NCBI GenBank assembly: GCA_964621525.1
Contig: CAZUMS010000006.1
Location: forward strand, 1-64,000
Origin: CAZMGV01 sp964621525 [NCBI: uncultured bacterium]
GTDB taxonomy: Bacteria > JAGRBM01
Length of the DNA stretch: 64,000 nucleotides
Direction of reading: 5' to 3'
The notes under the pieces were generated by a model. It was given only the letters and a program-made list of their open reading frames with translations, made no database searches and had not been told where the DNA came from. A program made the position numbers and the translations under genes. This document shows positions 9,292 through 17,835 of the stretch, one piece after another (the first letter of the stretch is position 1; each line of letters starts with the position of its first letter).

Positions 9292-10421
9292 GCTCCAGGA
9301 AAAAGGTGGCCGAGGTCGTGAGCTCCCTCGCCTTCGGCGGGGCCGAGCGGTGCGCCCTGGAACTCGCGGCGAGGCTCGACCCCCGCCGGTTCGAGACAAT
9401 ATTGCTCGTCGCGGGTCCCGACGCCTCGGGTCCGCTGCGGCAGGCCGCCGAAACCCGCGGCGTACGTGTCCGGCATGTGCCGTTTTCCTCGCTCCGGGAC
9501 CCGGTGGGGGACCTGCGGCTCATGCGCGAGCTCACCGGCTACGACGTCATCCACGTCCACAACCGGCCCGTGGACTACCAGACCGCCGTGGTGCTCTCGG
9601 GACCGAAGATCTTCCGGCGCCATCTCAAGTTCTTCTGGACGAGCCACCTGCCGTATCCGGACGAAGAGGCCGCGATCCGCCGCCGCTACCAGTTCGCCGC
9701 CGCCCGGGCCAGCCGCGTGATCGCCTGCGCGCCGTCCGTGGAAAGCCATCTCAAGGGGACTCTCGGCCCCGAGGCGGAAAAAACCGTAACCTTCGTGAAC
9801 GGAGTGGACACGGAGCGGTTCCGTCCGGCGCAGGCCGCCGAGCGGGAGACACTCCGCCGGGGGCTCGGCGCCGGGGACGACGTGATCCTGCTGTCGGCCG
9901 GGCGGCTCACGCCGCAAAAGGGGTTCGACCGGCTGCTCTCGGCGGCGGCGCTCCTCAATGTCCACGAGGACCTGCCGCCCTGGCAGATCTGGATCGCGGG
10001 CGACGGCCCGGAACTGGAGCGCCTGTCGGAGCTCGTGCCGGGGCTGCGGCTCGAGGGCCGCGTGAAGCTGCTGGGTCCGCGCGACGACGTGGACCGGCTC
10101 TGCCGGGCGGCGGACCTTTTCGTGCTGCTGTCCCGGTACGAGGGCCTTCCGCTGGCGCTCCTCGAAGCGCTATCGAGCGGGCTCCCCGCGGTCACGAGCG
10201 GTATCCGGGCCTTCTCGACGCTCGACTTCGGGGGCGCGGTGAAGGTGCTCGACGACTACACCGACGAGATCGCGCTGGCGAGCGACGCGGCTTCGGTCAT
10301 GGCGGGATTCATCGCCAACTCCCACGAACGGGCTCACCGGAGCTCGCTGGCGCGGGACGTCGCGTTAAGGAATTTCTCGCTGGACCGGTGGGTCCGGCAG
10401 CACGAAGAGCTTTACGCCTGA
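9288..10421 (+). CDS. glycosyltransferase family 4 protein
   Basis: 377 residues from a TTG start in a TTGA overlap with the flippase stop, so translation is probably coupled. GT-B fold: N-terminal acceptor domain opening with the Gly-rich loop SSLAFGGAERCALELAARL, and a C-terminal Glycos_transf_1 domain with VILLSAGRLTPQKGFDRLL, IAGDGPELERL, LLGPRDDVDRL and the E-X7-E catalytic/nucleotide motif in SRYEGLPLALLEALSSG. It should add a sugar from a nucleotide-sugar donor to a lipid-linked or protein acceptor in the cytoplasm. Context with flippase and carbamoyltransferase points to surface polysaccharide assembly. Confidence 0.9.
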   Translation: MSSRKKVAEVVSSLAFGGAERCALELAARLDPRRFETILLVAGPDASGPLRQAAETRGVRVRHVPFSSLRDPVGDLRLMRELTGYDVIHVHNRPVDYQTAVVLSGPKIFRRHLKFFWTSHLPYPDEEAAIRRRYQFAAARASRVIACAPSVESHLKGTLGPEAEKTVTFVNGVDTERFRPAQAAERETLRRGLGAGDDVILLSAGRLTPQKGFDRLLSAAALLNVHEDLPPWQIWIAGDGPELERLSELVPGLRLEGRVKLLGPRDDVDRLCRAADLFVLLSRYEGLPLALLEALSSGLPAVTSGIRAFSTLDFGGAVKVLDDYTDEIALASDAASVMAGFIANSHERAHRSSLARDVALRNFSLDRWVRQHEELYA

Positions 10422-10422
10422 T

Positions 10423-11106
10423 TCAGGGCTGGACCGGCTCCGGGCCGGACGACTCCGGCTTCTTCTCGGCGCCGGGACAATCCACTCGCGCGCCGTCGTC
10501 CTCGAAGGCCGCCAGGCAGCGGTCCTTCGCGGCCGGAGCGAGCTCAGGCGGCTTCACGTCTTCTCCGAGCAGCTTCGCGATGGAGGCGAGCAGGAGCTGT
10601 TCCCGGTAGCCGATCGTCGAGCTGTCGCTGCCGCCTTTCGCCCGCTGTTTCGTGGAGATATCGACCACGACGGGTTTCGGCTGGTCCGAATAGGGAACGA
10701 GCCGGAGCGCGGGGATGGACACCCGTTCGTTCACGTGGATGTTCACCCGCGTGCGGCCCTCGCCCGCCTGCGTGCAGGTCACATGGATGCTGAACCGGGA
10801 GTACGCCGGGCGGCCGGGCTCGGGGTCCGAGCTGTTCCAGCCCACGCGGAACACGGTGAGGCTGTCCGCCTCGACGGCTTCGGTGCGGACGAAGCAGGAA
10901 TCCCGGTCCGTGAAGGCGATGGGGAAATTCTCGAGGGAGACGAGGATCGCCTGCCAGACGGCGTCCCTGGGGGCGGCGAACTCGCGGGACGATTCCCAGC
11001 GGCCCCGGTCGTATTCGGCGTAACGGACGTAGTTCAGCGCGCAGCCGGAGAAGAAGAACGCCAATCCGGCGGCGGTCAGGATCCTGGCGGTTCGGGCGAA
11101 ATACAC
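10423..11106 (-). CDS. putative lipoprotein, unknown function
   Basis: 227 residues. A basic N terminus and hydrophobic stretch lead to the lipobox FFSGC (Cys about 22), so membrane anchoring as a lipoprotein is expected. The mature part contains a region built of alternating strands (TVFRVGWNSSDPEPG, FSIHVTCTQAGEGRTRVNIHVNERV) and an acidic, Pro-rich tail (KKPESSGPEPVQP). No family recognised. It is convergent with the glycosyltransferase gene, one base apart, and is the downstream neighbour of the NtrC-type regulator in the same direction (30-nt gap), so it may be read through from that operon. Confidence 0.65.
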   Translation of the reverse strand: MYFARTARILTAAGLAFFFSGCALNYVRYAEYDRGRWESSREFAAPRDAVWQAILVSLENFPIAFTDRDSCFVRTEAVEADSLTVFRVGWNSSDPEPGRPAYSRFSIHVTCTQAGEGRTRVNIHVNERVSIPALRLVPYSDQPKPVVVDISTKQRAKGGSDSSTIGYREQLLLASIAKLLGEDVKPPELAPAAKDRCLAAFEDDGARVDCPGAEKKPESSGPEPVQP

Positions 11107-11136
11107 GGGCTCTCTCCGTCGCTTCGTTCCTAAGGT

Positions 11137-12528
11137 TCAGGCGCTTTTCAGCATCCCATATTCCTTGAGCTTGCGCCACAGCGTATTGCGGCCGATGCCG
11201 AGCCGCCGCGCCGTCTCCACCTGGTTCTCGCCGCAGGCGTTGTAGGCGCTGAGAATATGCGCCTTTTCCGCCTCGGCGAGCGGAATCACTTCCTCCGGCG
11301 AGTGGGCGGGGGCCGCTCCGGAAGCCTTCGCGCCGGGCTGTGAGGCCCCTTCCTCCTCGCCGTCCAGGTCCACGCCGATGTCGGAGGGAAGGTCCCTGAG
11401 CTGGAGTACGTCGGACGACGACAGCACGGCCGCGTGACGGATCGAGTTCTCGAGCTCGCGGATGTTGCCGGGCCAGGAGTAGCCCGCCAGCGCCTCGAGG
11501 GCGTCTTCCGAAATCGTCGCCGAGGCGGACTTGCGCTCCCTCAGCCAGAACTGCTGGGCGAGCTGGCGGATATCGTCGCGCCGCTCGTGCAGCGACGGGA
11601 GCTGGATCTCGATCACCCGCAGGCGGTAGTAGAGGTCCTCTCGGAACCCGCTTTCCGTCACCATCTGCCGGAGATTGCGGTGCGTCGCCGCGATCACGCG
11701 GGCGTCGATCTTGATCGTGCGGTTATCGCCCACGCGGCGGATCTCGCCTTCCTGGAGCACGCGCAGGAGCTTCACCTGGAGCGCCATCGGCATGTCGCCG
11801 ATCTCGTCGAGGAATATCGTCCCCTTGTCGGCCTCCTCGAAGAGGCCCTTCTTCGTCGCCACGGCGCCGGTGAACGCGCCCTTGGCATGGCCGAACAGCT
11901 CGCTCTCCAGCAGCGCCTCGGGCATGGCACCGCAGTTGATGGCGACGAACGGGGATTCGGCTCTCGGGGAGTTCGCGTGGATCGCCCGGGCGAACAGCTC
12001 CTTGCCGGTGCCCGATTCGCCGAGCAGCAGCACCGGCGCGTCGCTCGCGGAGACCCGCTGGGCGAGATCGATGGCCTTTTTCATGGGGGCCGAACTTCCG
12101 ATGATGTGCTCGAACCCCTTGCGGAGGCCCACCTGGTCCTTGAGGCGCGCCACCTGTGCGGCGAGGGAGTGGCGGTTCAGGGCGAGGTTCACGACCTTGT
12201 TCAGGTCTTCGGGCTTCACCGGCTTCGTGAGGAAGTCGAACGCCCCCATCTTCATCGCCTCGACGGCGAGGCCGATGGTCCCTTCGCCCGTGAGCAGGAT
12301 GACCTCGACGGGGTAGTTCTGCTCCTGGACCTTTTTCAGCACGTCGAGGCCCGTGAGCGGCTCCATGCGGTAGTCGGTCACGACGACCTCGGGCACCTGT
12401 TCCTCGATCACCCGGAGGGCCGCCTCGCCGTCGGAGGCGGTCGTGACGGCATGGCCCGCCTTTTTCAGGAAGATCGTGAGCGCGAGAAGGCTCGACTGTT
12501 CATCGTCGACGAGCAGGATGTGGGCCAC
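11137..12528 (-). CDS. sigma-54-dependent response regulator, NtrC family
   Basis: 463 residues. Receiver domain (about 1-120) with LLVDDEQSS, phospho-acceptor Asp in VVTDYRMEP and Lys in FLTKPVKPEDL. AAA+ domain (about 140-370) with Walker A GESGTGKELFARAIH, the sigma-54-contacting GAFTGA loop (in HAKGAFTGAVATKKG), Walker B GTIFLDEIGDM and R-finger region. C-terminal Fis-type helix-turn-helix (about 435-460, VETARRLGIGRNTLWRKLKEYG). Transcribed right after its cognate kinase with a 1-nt gap. It should activate sigma-54 promoters; the best candidate target in the window is the promoter at 14746-14762 upstream of the divergent lipoprotein gene. Confidence 0.95.
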   Translation of the reverse strand: MAHILLVDDEQSSLLALTIFLKKAGHAVTTASDGEAALRVIEEQVPEVVVTDYRMEPLTGLDVLKKVQEQNYPVEVILLTGEGTIGLAVEAMKMGAFDFLTKPVKPEDLNKVVNLALNRHSLAAQVARLKDQVGLRKGFEHIIGSSAPMKKAIDLAQRVSASDAPVLLLGESGTGKELFARAIHANSPRAESPFVAINCGAMPEALLESELFGHAKGAFTGAVATKKGLFEEADKGTIFLDEIGDMPMALQVKLLRVLQEGEIRRVGDNRTIKIDARVIAATHRNLRQMVTESGFREDLYYRLRVIEIQLPSLHERRDDIRQLAQQFWLRERKSASATISEDALEALAGYSWPGNIRELENSIRHAAVLSSSDVLQLRDLPSDIGVDLDGEEEGASQPGAKASGAAPAHSPEEVIPLAEAEKAHILSAYNACGENQVETARRLGIGRNTLWRKLKEYGMLKSA

Positions 12529-12529
12529 G

Positions 12530-14623
12530 TCAGCTTTCTCCTCGGCGGGGCAGGTAGATCAGGAATCGTGTCCCGTTTCCGGGGGCGGAGTCCACCACGA
12601 TAACACCTCCGTGGGCGTCCACGAAACGGCGGGCGATGGCGAGGCCGAGCCCCGTGCCCTTCTTCTTCGTGGTGAAGAACGGCTCGAAGATCCGGTCCCG
12701 CATCTCGGGCGGCAGCCCCTTGCCCGTATCCGACACCTCGAACACGAGCACAAGACCCCTGAGGCCGCCGTAGGGCAGGTTCGCGGGGGCGACCTCGCCC
12801 CGGGCCTCGAACCTGAGAACGCCGCCGTCCCCCATGGCCTGCAGCCCGTTGATGCCGATGTTGATGAGGACCTGCTCCATCTGGTCCCCGTCGAAGGGGA
12901 CTTCCTCCGGCAGGTCCCGCACCGTGACGGCGACGGTCTTTCCGGCCGCCGCCTCGTTCTGCTTCACGACGGCGGCGACGCCTTCCAGGAACGCCCTGAC
13001 GTTCACCGGCGCCAGTGCGACTTCCCGCGGCCGGGCGTAGGCGAGGAAGTCCGTCAGGATGTGGTTCAGCCGGTTCGTCTCCTTGCGGAGCACGCCGAAG
13101 AGGGTCTTGCGCTCCTCCTCGGAAAGGTCGGCGGCCGTCTCGGGATCGAGGAGGTGCGTCGTCGTGACGAGCGAATTGAGCGGGTTCCGGATCTCGTGGG
13201 CGAGCACCGCCGACATCTGGCCGACGAACGCCATGCGCTCGGCTTCGATGGCCTTCGCCTTCGAGACGTCCAGGTTCTGGGCCATGAGGTTGAAGGCCCG
13301 GGCGAGCTTGCCGAGCTCGTCGCCCCGGTCCACCTCGACGGTCTCGACCCGCGCGCCCGTGCCCATGTTCTCGACGGCCTCGGTCAGCGTTTCGAGCGGC
13401 GTCGTGATCGACTGGGAGACGCGCCACGCCGTCGCGACGATCAGGATGGCGATCAGGACGACGATGAACCCGGCGAACAGCCACACGCGGACGCCGCGCT
13501 GGTAGATGGGCTGCACGGCGTCCTCGGCCGCCTGCGAGAACACCTTGGCGGGAGCGCCGAGGTAGAGCGTCCAGCCCGTGGCCTCGACCGGGTGGAAGGC
13601 CACAAGCTGGGGCCCCTCGCCGATGTCGATCTCGAACGAGCGGGTGCTGCCCGCGAGCCGGGCCCGGTCGCGCATGAGCTCGCCGGCCTCGTCGATGGGG
13701 AGCATTTCAAAGGACGCCTCGTAGGAACCGCTGCCCACGCCTGCCGCCGGCAGGTTGAAGCTCGCTCCCACAAGGCGGCCGTCGCGGTCATAGATCCGCA
13801 CGAAACCGCCCCGGTCGCCCGGAACGGTCAGAAGCGGCTGGAGACGCTCCAGCGGAACGTCCACCGCGAGCACTCCGGCGAACTCCCCCGACCGGAGCCA
13901 GAGGGGAACGGCGAACGACACCACCCAGCCGTGGCCGAGGTGATCCAGATAGGTGCCGACGACCTGCATCCTGCGGTCCGGATTCGCCTCGGGAGCCGCC
14001 TTCAGGAACGGCTCGATACGCCGGAAATCGAACGACGGATCCAGCCCTCCAAGACGTCCGCGGCTGTCCAGATCCGGGGGCGGGTAATACTGGAGAAGCC
14101 CGCTGCGCGTAACAATGTACGCTGCGGCCGCTCCGCTTCGCGATTTCACGAGCGAGGCGAGCTGGCTCTCGGCGGCGGAAAACCAGGCAAGGTCGGCCGC
14201 CGCGCCGGACGGATCGAGCTCCTGCGGCAGGAAGTAGCGGGGCCTCAGGCCGTCCGGGTTGTTCGACGCCCACGGGCCGCCGTCCTTCCGGGTGAGCGCG
14301 GGACGGCCGCCGCGGCCTGTCGCGCCAGCCGATACCGAATCCTCGATCTCGTCCCGCACACGCTCGAGGTCGCTGAACAGGTGGTCGAAGTGCTGCGACA
14401 CCCGGGTCGCCTCCGACTTCGCCAGCTCGCGGAAATGCTCTTCGGCGAGGTCCTTCACGATCCTCAGGCCCGACTCGAACGACATGCCCTGCAGCACGTA
14501 GACCGTATCGGCGACGACGGCCGCCACGACCCCGAGCGGCAGGATCGAAATGGAAAAGAACAGGGCCACGAGCCGGTACCGGATCGGGATGAACCTGTTC
14601 ATGAACCGCACGTCGAAGGACAT
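12530..14623 (-). CDS. membrane sensor histidine kinase (Cache-HAMP-HisKA-HATPase)
   Basis: 697 residues from the ATG at 14623; a further in-frame ATG exists at 14674 but would put 17 non-hydrophobic residues before the first helix. Order: TM1 (YRLVALFFSISILPLGVVAA), a periplasmic sensory region of about 240 residues that looks like a double-Cache domain, TM2 (VWLFAGFIVVLIAILIVATA), HAMP, HisKA with acceptor His in VLAHEIRNPLNSL, and HATPase_c with NIGINGLQAM, DTGKGLPPE and GTGLGLAIARR. Small-molecule sensing outside the inner membrane is likely. Cognate partner of the adjoining NtrC-type regulator. Confidence 0.92.
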   Translation of the reverse strand: MSFDVRFMNRFIPIRYRLVALFFSISILPLGVVAAVVADTVYVLQGMSFESGLRIVKDLAEEHFRELAKSEATRVSQHFDHLFSDLERVRDEIEDSVSAGATGRGGRPALTRKDGGPWASNNPDGLRPRYFLPQELDPSGAAADLAWFSAAESQLASLVKSRSGAAAAYIVTRSGLLQYYPPPDLDSRGRLGGLDPSFDFRRIEPFLKAAPEANPDRRMQVVGTYLDHLGHGWVVSFAVPLWLRSGEFAGVLAVDVPLERLQPLLTVPGDRGGFVRIYDRDGRLVGASFNLPAAGVGSGSYEASFEMLPIDEAGELMRDRARLAGSTRSFEIDIGEGPQLVAFHPVEATGWTLYLGAPAKVFSQAAEDAVQPIYQRGVRVWLFAGFIVVLIAILIVATAWRVSQSITTPLETLTEAVENMGTGARVETVEVDRGDELGKLARAFNLMAQNLDVSKAKAIEAERMAFVGQMSAVLAHEIRNPLNSLVTTTHLLDPETAADLSEEERKTLFGVLRKETNRLNHILTDFLAYARPREVALAPVNVRAFLEGVAAVVKQNEAAAGKTVAVTVRDLPEEVPFDGDQMEQVLINIGINGLQAMGDGGVLRFEARGEVAPANLPYGGLRGLVLVFEVSDTGKGLPPEMRDRIFEPFFTTKKKGTGLGLAIARRFVDAHGGVIVVDSAPGNGTRFLIYLPRRGES

Positions 14624-14745
14624 CGGCCGGACTATACCCGCTTTCCCCAACTTGGCGCATCCTTCCTGTTCCACGGTGGGGCAGTGCTCGAATCTGGAGC
14701 CCCGGCATCTTCGTCTAACTATCGGTATTTACAGGAGTTTCTTCC

Positions 14746-14762
14746 GTGGCACGGCGTTTGTA
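14746..14762 (+). promoter_or_regulatory. candidate sigma-54 (-24/-12) promoter
   Basis: TGGCAC at 14747-14752 and TTGT at 14758-14761 are separated by GGCGT, the spacing of the sigma-54 consensus TGGCAC-N5-TTGC, with one mismatch in the -12 element. Transcription would start near 14773, some 60 bases before the lipoprotein ATG at 14833. The divergent operon encodes a sigma-54 activator, which raises the likelihood that this is real. I did not find a convincing upstream activator palindrome. Confidence 0.55.
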
Positions 14763-14832
14763 ATACAGAAATTCAGATAGCGCCTGACCCAAAGCTGCAA
14801 ACGGGCAGCCAGGGGTCAAAAGGGAGGCGAAC

Positions 14833-15384
14833 ATGAACACCGGAAAGATCACCAAGCTGACAATCGGAGCCCTGGCGGCACTGACCCTCTCCGCCTGCAC
14901 CGGCCCCATGCTGATGGCCGGCGTCATGGCCGCCCCGACCGCTGCCACGGTGAGCTCGGTGGCGATGGCCTCCGTCTCCGCCCAGACCATGGGCACGACC
15001 GACTGGTACGACGGCCTCGACCCGATCGACAGCAAGGATCCCGAACAGATCCGGCTGGCGAAGCTGCAGGACGCGGCCCGCGACCTCGAAGTCCGGCTGG
15101 GCGTTCCGCTGACCGTCACCGAAGTCCAGGTGCTGGCCAAGCTCTACGAAGCGGGCAACGGCGATCTGGAAACCTTCGCCCGTGACCGGCGGCTGACCCG
15201 GGCCCAGATCGAGAACGCGGTGCAGACGCTGCGCGAGAAGGGCCTTGTGAGCCTTGTCGACCGGCCCGGCCGCGCGGGCGGCTACGAAGCCCGGCTCGCC
15301 ATGAAGGTCGCCCGGCTCGGCCACCCGCTGAACACCGATCGCTCGGACCGCCCGCCGGTCTACGCGATGGCCGAGATCCACTGA
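14833..15384 (+). CDS. putative lipoprotein with winged-helix-like C-terminal part
   Basis: 183 residues with a strong ribosome site (GGGAGG, 8 nt before ATG). N-terminal basic residues and hydrophobic run end in the lipobox LSACTG (Cys about 22), predicting a lipoprotein. After a Ala/Met/Val-rich stretch comes YDGLDPIDSKDPEQIRLAKL, then a helical segment (LTRAQIENAVQTLREKGLVSLVDRPGRAGGY) that looks like a small helix-turn-helix/wing, unusual for an exported protein and possibly just a helical bundle. Preceded by the sigma-54-type promoter and followed by a strong terminator, so it is a monocistronic unit probably switched by the divergent two-component system. Confidence 0.7.
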   Translation: MNTGKITKLTIGALAALTLSACTGPMLMAGVMAAPTAATVSSVAMASVSAQTMGTTDWYDGLDPIDSKDPEQIRLAKLQDAARDLEVRLGVPLTVTEVQVLAKLYEAGNGDLETFARDRRLTRAQIENAVQTLREKGLVSLVDRPGRAGGYEARLAMKVARLGHPLNTDRSDRPPVYAMAEIH

Positions 15385-15433
15385 GTCAAAGAGTTGTTTC
15401 CCCTGTAAGACCCCTCTTCTTCTCTCCCCCACT

Positions 15434-15474
15434 CGCACCCCCGGTTCCGAAAGGGACCGGGGGTGCGGGCTTTT
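15434..15474 (+). terminator. rho-independent terminator of the lipoprotein gene
   Basis: A 15-bp stem with one mismatch (left arm 15434-15448, GAAA loop, right arm 15453-15467) is followed by GGCTTTTC. It lies 50 bases after the lipoprotein stop and also faces the convergent nitronate monooxygenase gene. Confidence 0.85.
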
Positions 15475-15492
15475 CAGGGAAGAAAGGCGGTA

Positions 15493-16395
15493 TCAGGAGA
15501 CGGCGGGCTGGGGAAGCCGCTTTACCGCTTCGGCGTATTCTTTCATCATCCGACCCACGATCTCGCCCGCCGGGGTGATGTCCTCGATGAGGCCGACGTT
15601 CTGGCCGGCCGACCAGACATCCTTCCAGGCGTTCCCCTTGCCGAAATTCTCGTCGTAGCTGGGCTTCATGAAGTTGCCCCAGACGCCGCTCACCTTGTTC
15701 GAATAAACAATGTCGTCCGGCCCGAGGCGGCAGATCATCTCCTTGTAACCCTGCGGGGCTTCGGCCTCCGGCGTGGCAATGAACCGGGTGCCTACGTAGG
15801 CCGCCCCGGCCCCCAGCGCCAGCGCCGAGGCGATCTGCGCGCCGTTCGCTATGCCGCCCGCCGCGACCACGGGGAGGCCGGTCTTTTCCTTCAGGTAGGG
15901 CACGAGCACGAGCGGCGAGGTGGTGCCGGCGTGTCCACCCGCGCCAGCCGCCACGGCGATGAGGGCGTCCGAACCCGCCTCCTTCACCTTCAGGGCGTGC
16001 TTGAGGTTGATGACGTCGCTGAACACCCTGGTGCCGGACTTGCGGGCCTTTTCGATGATCGGCGCCGGGTTGCCGAGGCTCGTTATGATGAGGGCGACCT
16101 TTTCCTCGATGACGGCATCGAGGTCTTCGTAGAGCCGCGGGTTTTCGAGCCGCCCCGTGCCCTTCACGATCAGGTTCACGCCGAAGGGCTTGTTGCCGAC
16201 CTTCTTCTTGATCTCGGAGAGCGCCTGCCGGAACTCCTCGTGGGTCCGGTAGTTGAGGCTCGGAAACGAGCCGAGACCCCCCGCGTTCGTCACGGCGGCA
16301 ACGAGGTCCACCTTCGAGACGAGAAACATCGGCGCCCCGATCACGGGCACCTGCATTCCCAGCATTTTCGTGATTTCCGTCGGTACCGAGATCAT
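15493..16395 (-). CDS. nitronate monooxygenase / FabK-like FMN enzyme
   Basis: About 300 residues from the ATG at 16395, chosen because a GAAGGGA ribosome site lies just ahead; an upstream in-frame start (16455) would add 20 non-conserved residues. TIM-barrel of the 2-nitropropane dioxygenase/FabK group: PVIGAPMFLVSKVDLVAAV near the N terminus, LGSFPSLNYRT, the flavin-site signature AAGAGGHAGTTSPLVLVP, then VVAAGGIANGAQIASALALGA and YVGTRFIATPEA. Such enzymes oxidise nitronates with FMN and oxygen; the related FabK reduces enoyl-ACP with NAD(P)H. The HAG motif favours nitronate monooxygenase, but substrate assignment in this family from sequence is unreliable. Confidence 0.85.
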   Translation of the reverse strand: MISVPTEITKMLGMQVPVIGAPMFLVSKVDLVAAVTNAGGLGSFPSLNYRTHEEFRQALSEIKKKVGNKPFGVNLIVKGTGRLENPRLYEDLDAVIEEKVALIITSLGNPAPIIEKARKSGTRVFSDVINLKHALKVKEAGSDALIAVAAGAGGHAGTTSPLVLVPYLKEKTGLPVVAAGGIANGAQIASALALGAGAAYVGTRFIATPEAEAPQGYKEMICRLGPDDIVYSNKVSGVWGNFMKPSYDENFGKGNAWKDVWSAGQNVGLIEDITPAGEIVGRMMKEYAEAVKRLPQPAVS

Positions 16396-16483
16396 ACGGG
16401 CAGTTTCCCTTCGTCCCGGCTCCGTATCGAGTCCGGGCGGGCGGGACGGTAGCACGGGGCGGAAGGAGCGCCAGCAGGGGACG

Positions 16484-17086
16484 CTAACGGTTCCCGTTCA
16501 CGAGTTTCCGCATGGCGGCGTTCGGAATCTCAAGGCCGTCGCCCTGCTTGAGATCGACCTCGATCTCGCTGAGTTTCTGGTAGACACGGCCCATGCGCTG
16601 GATGGGCCACCAGTCGTAGAGATAGATCTCGAGCGGCCGCCACATGGCGACCCAGCCGCCGATGTAGAGGCTCTCGGAGAGGATCTCCGCCGCCGCACCG
16701 GACCAGAAATGCTTCACGAGGTCCGAGGCGCCGATACAGAAAGCGAGGAACGAGAGGCCCACGAGCAGGCTCGTGCGGCCCGTCTTGAGGAGCGCCCGGA
16801 GTTTACGGCGGTTCCGCTCCACCCGGTAGCTGAAGTAGTGGTGAATCGCCTCCTGCACCTGGGCGTGGGCGAGCAGGTCGGCCGGATCTTTCTCGACGTG
16901 GATCACGAGCCGGAGCGGCTGGTCGGCCGGGAAATCCTCGGCCCATTCCACGATGAAGGCCTCGGCGTCGTCGTCCAGATCCTTGTCGTGGAACGGCGAG
17001 GGGTCCATCGAGTTGAAGAGCTGGCCGATTTCCCGGAGCCGGAGTTCGATGAGGCCCGTCTTCTGCTTCTGGGTTTCGCCGCTCAT
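16484..17086 (-). CDS. hypothetical membrane-associated protein
   Basis: 200 residues. The first ~100 are acidic and helical, including HVEKDPADLLAHAQVQEAIHHYFSYRVERNRRKLR. This is followed by one clear membrane helix (SLLVGLSFLAFCIGASDLVKHFW) and a second amphipathic hydrophobic stretch (ILSESLYIGGWVAMWRPLEIYLYDWWP). I do not recognise a characterised family, although the RVERNRRKLRALLKTGRTSLLVGL and GGWVAMWRPLEIYLYDWWP blocks look like the conserved parts of a widespread uncharacterised group. Same strand as the nitronate monooxygenase and the GST genes; gaps are 40-90 nt. Confidence 0.65.
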   Translation of the reverse strand: MSGETQKQKTGLIELRLREIGQLFNSMDPSPFHDKDLDDDAEAFIVEWAEDFPADQPLRLVIHVEKDPADLLAHAQVQEAIHHYFSYRVERNRRKLRALLKTGRTSLLVGLSFLAFCIGASDLVKHFWSGAAAEILSESLYIGGWVAMWRPLEIYLYDWWPIQRMGRVYQKLSEIEVDLKQGDGLEIPNAAMRKLVNGNR

Positions 17087-17125
17087 GCGGGGCAGTCTAG
17101 CCGGAGGGCGGCCGGGAAATCACAC

Positions 17126-17818
17126 TCAGGACGCGGGGCGTTCGCGGTTTTTGATCTCGCGGTATTTGAGGAACCGGCCGACGAATTCGTCTTCCTGCGC
17201 CTCATTCCACTCGACCGCCTTCCAGCCCGGCAGCTCACGGCAGCGGGCCATGTGCGCTTCCACGCGCGGGCCGGGACCCTCGTGCTCGAAACCGAGGCGC
17301 CGGAGGCCGCTCAGCCGCACGTAGATGGGGATGGCGACCGATTCCGCCAGGGTCGGCCCATTGGCCGCAAGCCAGGGGCGCTCTTCAAGCCACTCTTCCA
17401 TTTTCTTCAGGGTCAGCGAGAGGTCCTTGGACCCCTGATGGATTACGCCCGGTTTCGTGCCGTAGTAAACCTTCGCCGCCGACATCATCAGGAAGGCGTC
17501 GAGCCAGCGGACCCGGTTCAGGACGTACTGGCGCTCTTCGGGATTCTCCGGAAGCATGGGGGTCTGTGGGTACCGGGTTTCCAGAAACTCCATGATCGGA
17601 ATCGAATCGACCAGGTACTGGTCCCTGTACCGGATCATCGGAACTTCGCCCTTGGGACTGTTGGCGACGAACTCCGGCGGCACGACGAAATCCTTCGGCC
17701 TGGCGGCGGTGGGCGGGACATTCACCTCGTCGTGTTCGATCCCCCGGTTCACCAGCGTGAACTTCACCCGCTTGGCGAACGGGCAGATCCAGTGGCCGTA
17801 GTATGTGACGTCCGGCAT
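17126..17818 (-). CDS. glutathione S-transferase family protein
   Basis: 230 residues from ATG 17818. Thioredoxin-like N-terminal domain with YYGHWICPFAKRVKFTLVNRG: the CPFAKRV motif is the omega-class type of Cys-containing active site. Next come KGEVPMIRYRDQYLVDSIPIMEFLE (cis-Pro and the Ser that binds glutathione) and a helical C-terminal domain (about 90-215). Likely cytoplasmic thiol transferase or reductase. It lies directly downstream (17-nt gap) of a second GST-fold gene, so the two are probably co-transcribed. Confidence 0.85.
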   Translation of the reverse strand: MPDVTYYGHWICPFAKRVKFTLVNRGIEHDEVNVPPTAARPKDFVVPPEFVANSPKGEVPMIRYRDQYLVDSIPIMEFLETRYPQTPMLPENPEERQYVLNRVRWLDAFLMMSAAKVYYGTKPGVIHQGSKDLSLTLKKMEEWLEERPWLAANGPTLAESVAIPIYVRLSGLRRLGFEHEGPGPRVEAHMARCRELPGWKAVEWNEAQEDEFVGRFLKYREIKNRERPAS

Positions 17819-17835
17819 GGCGGCGCGCCCTCCGT

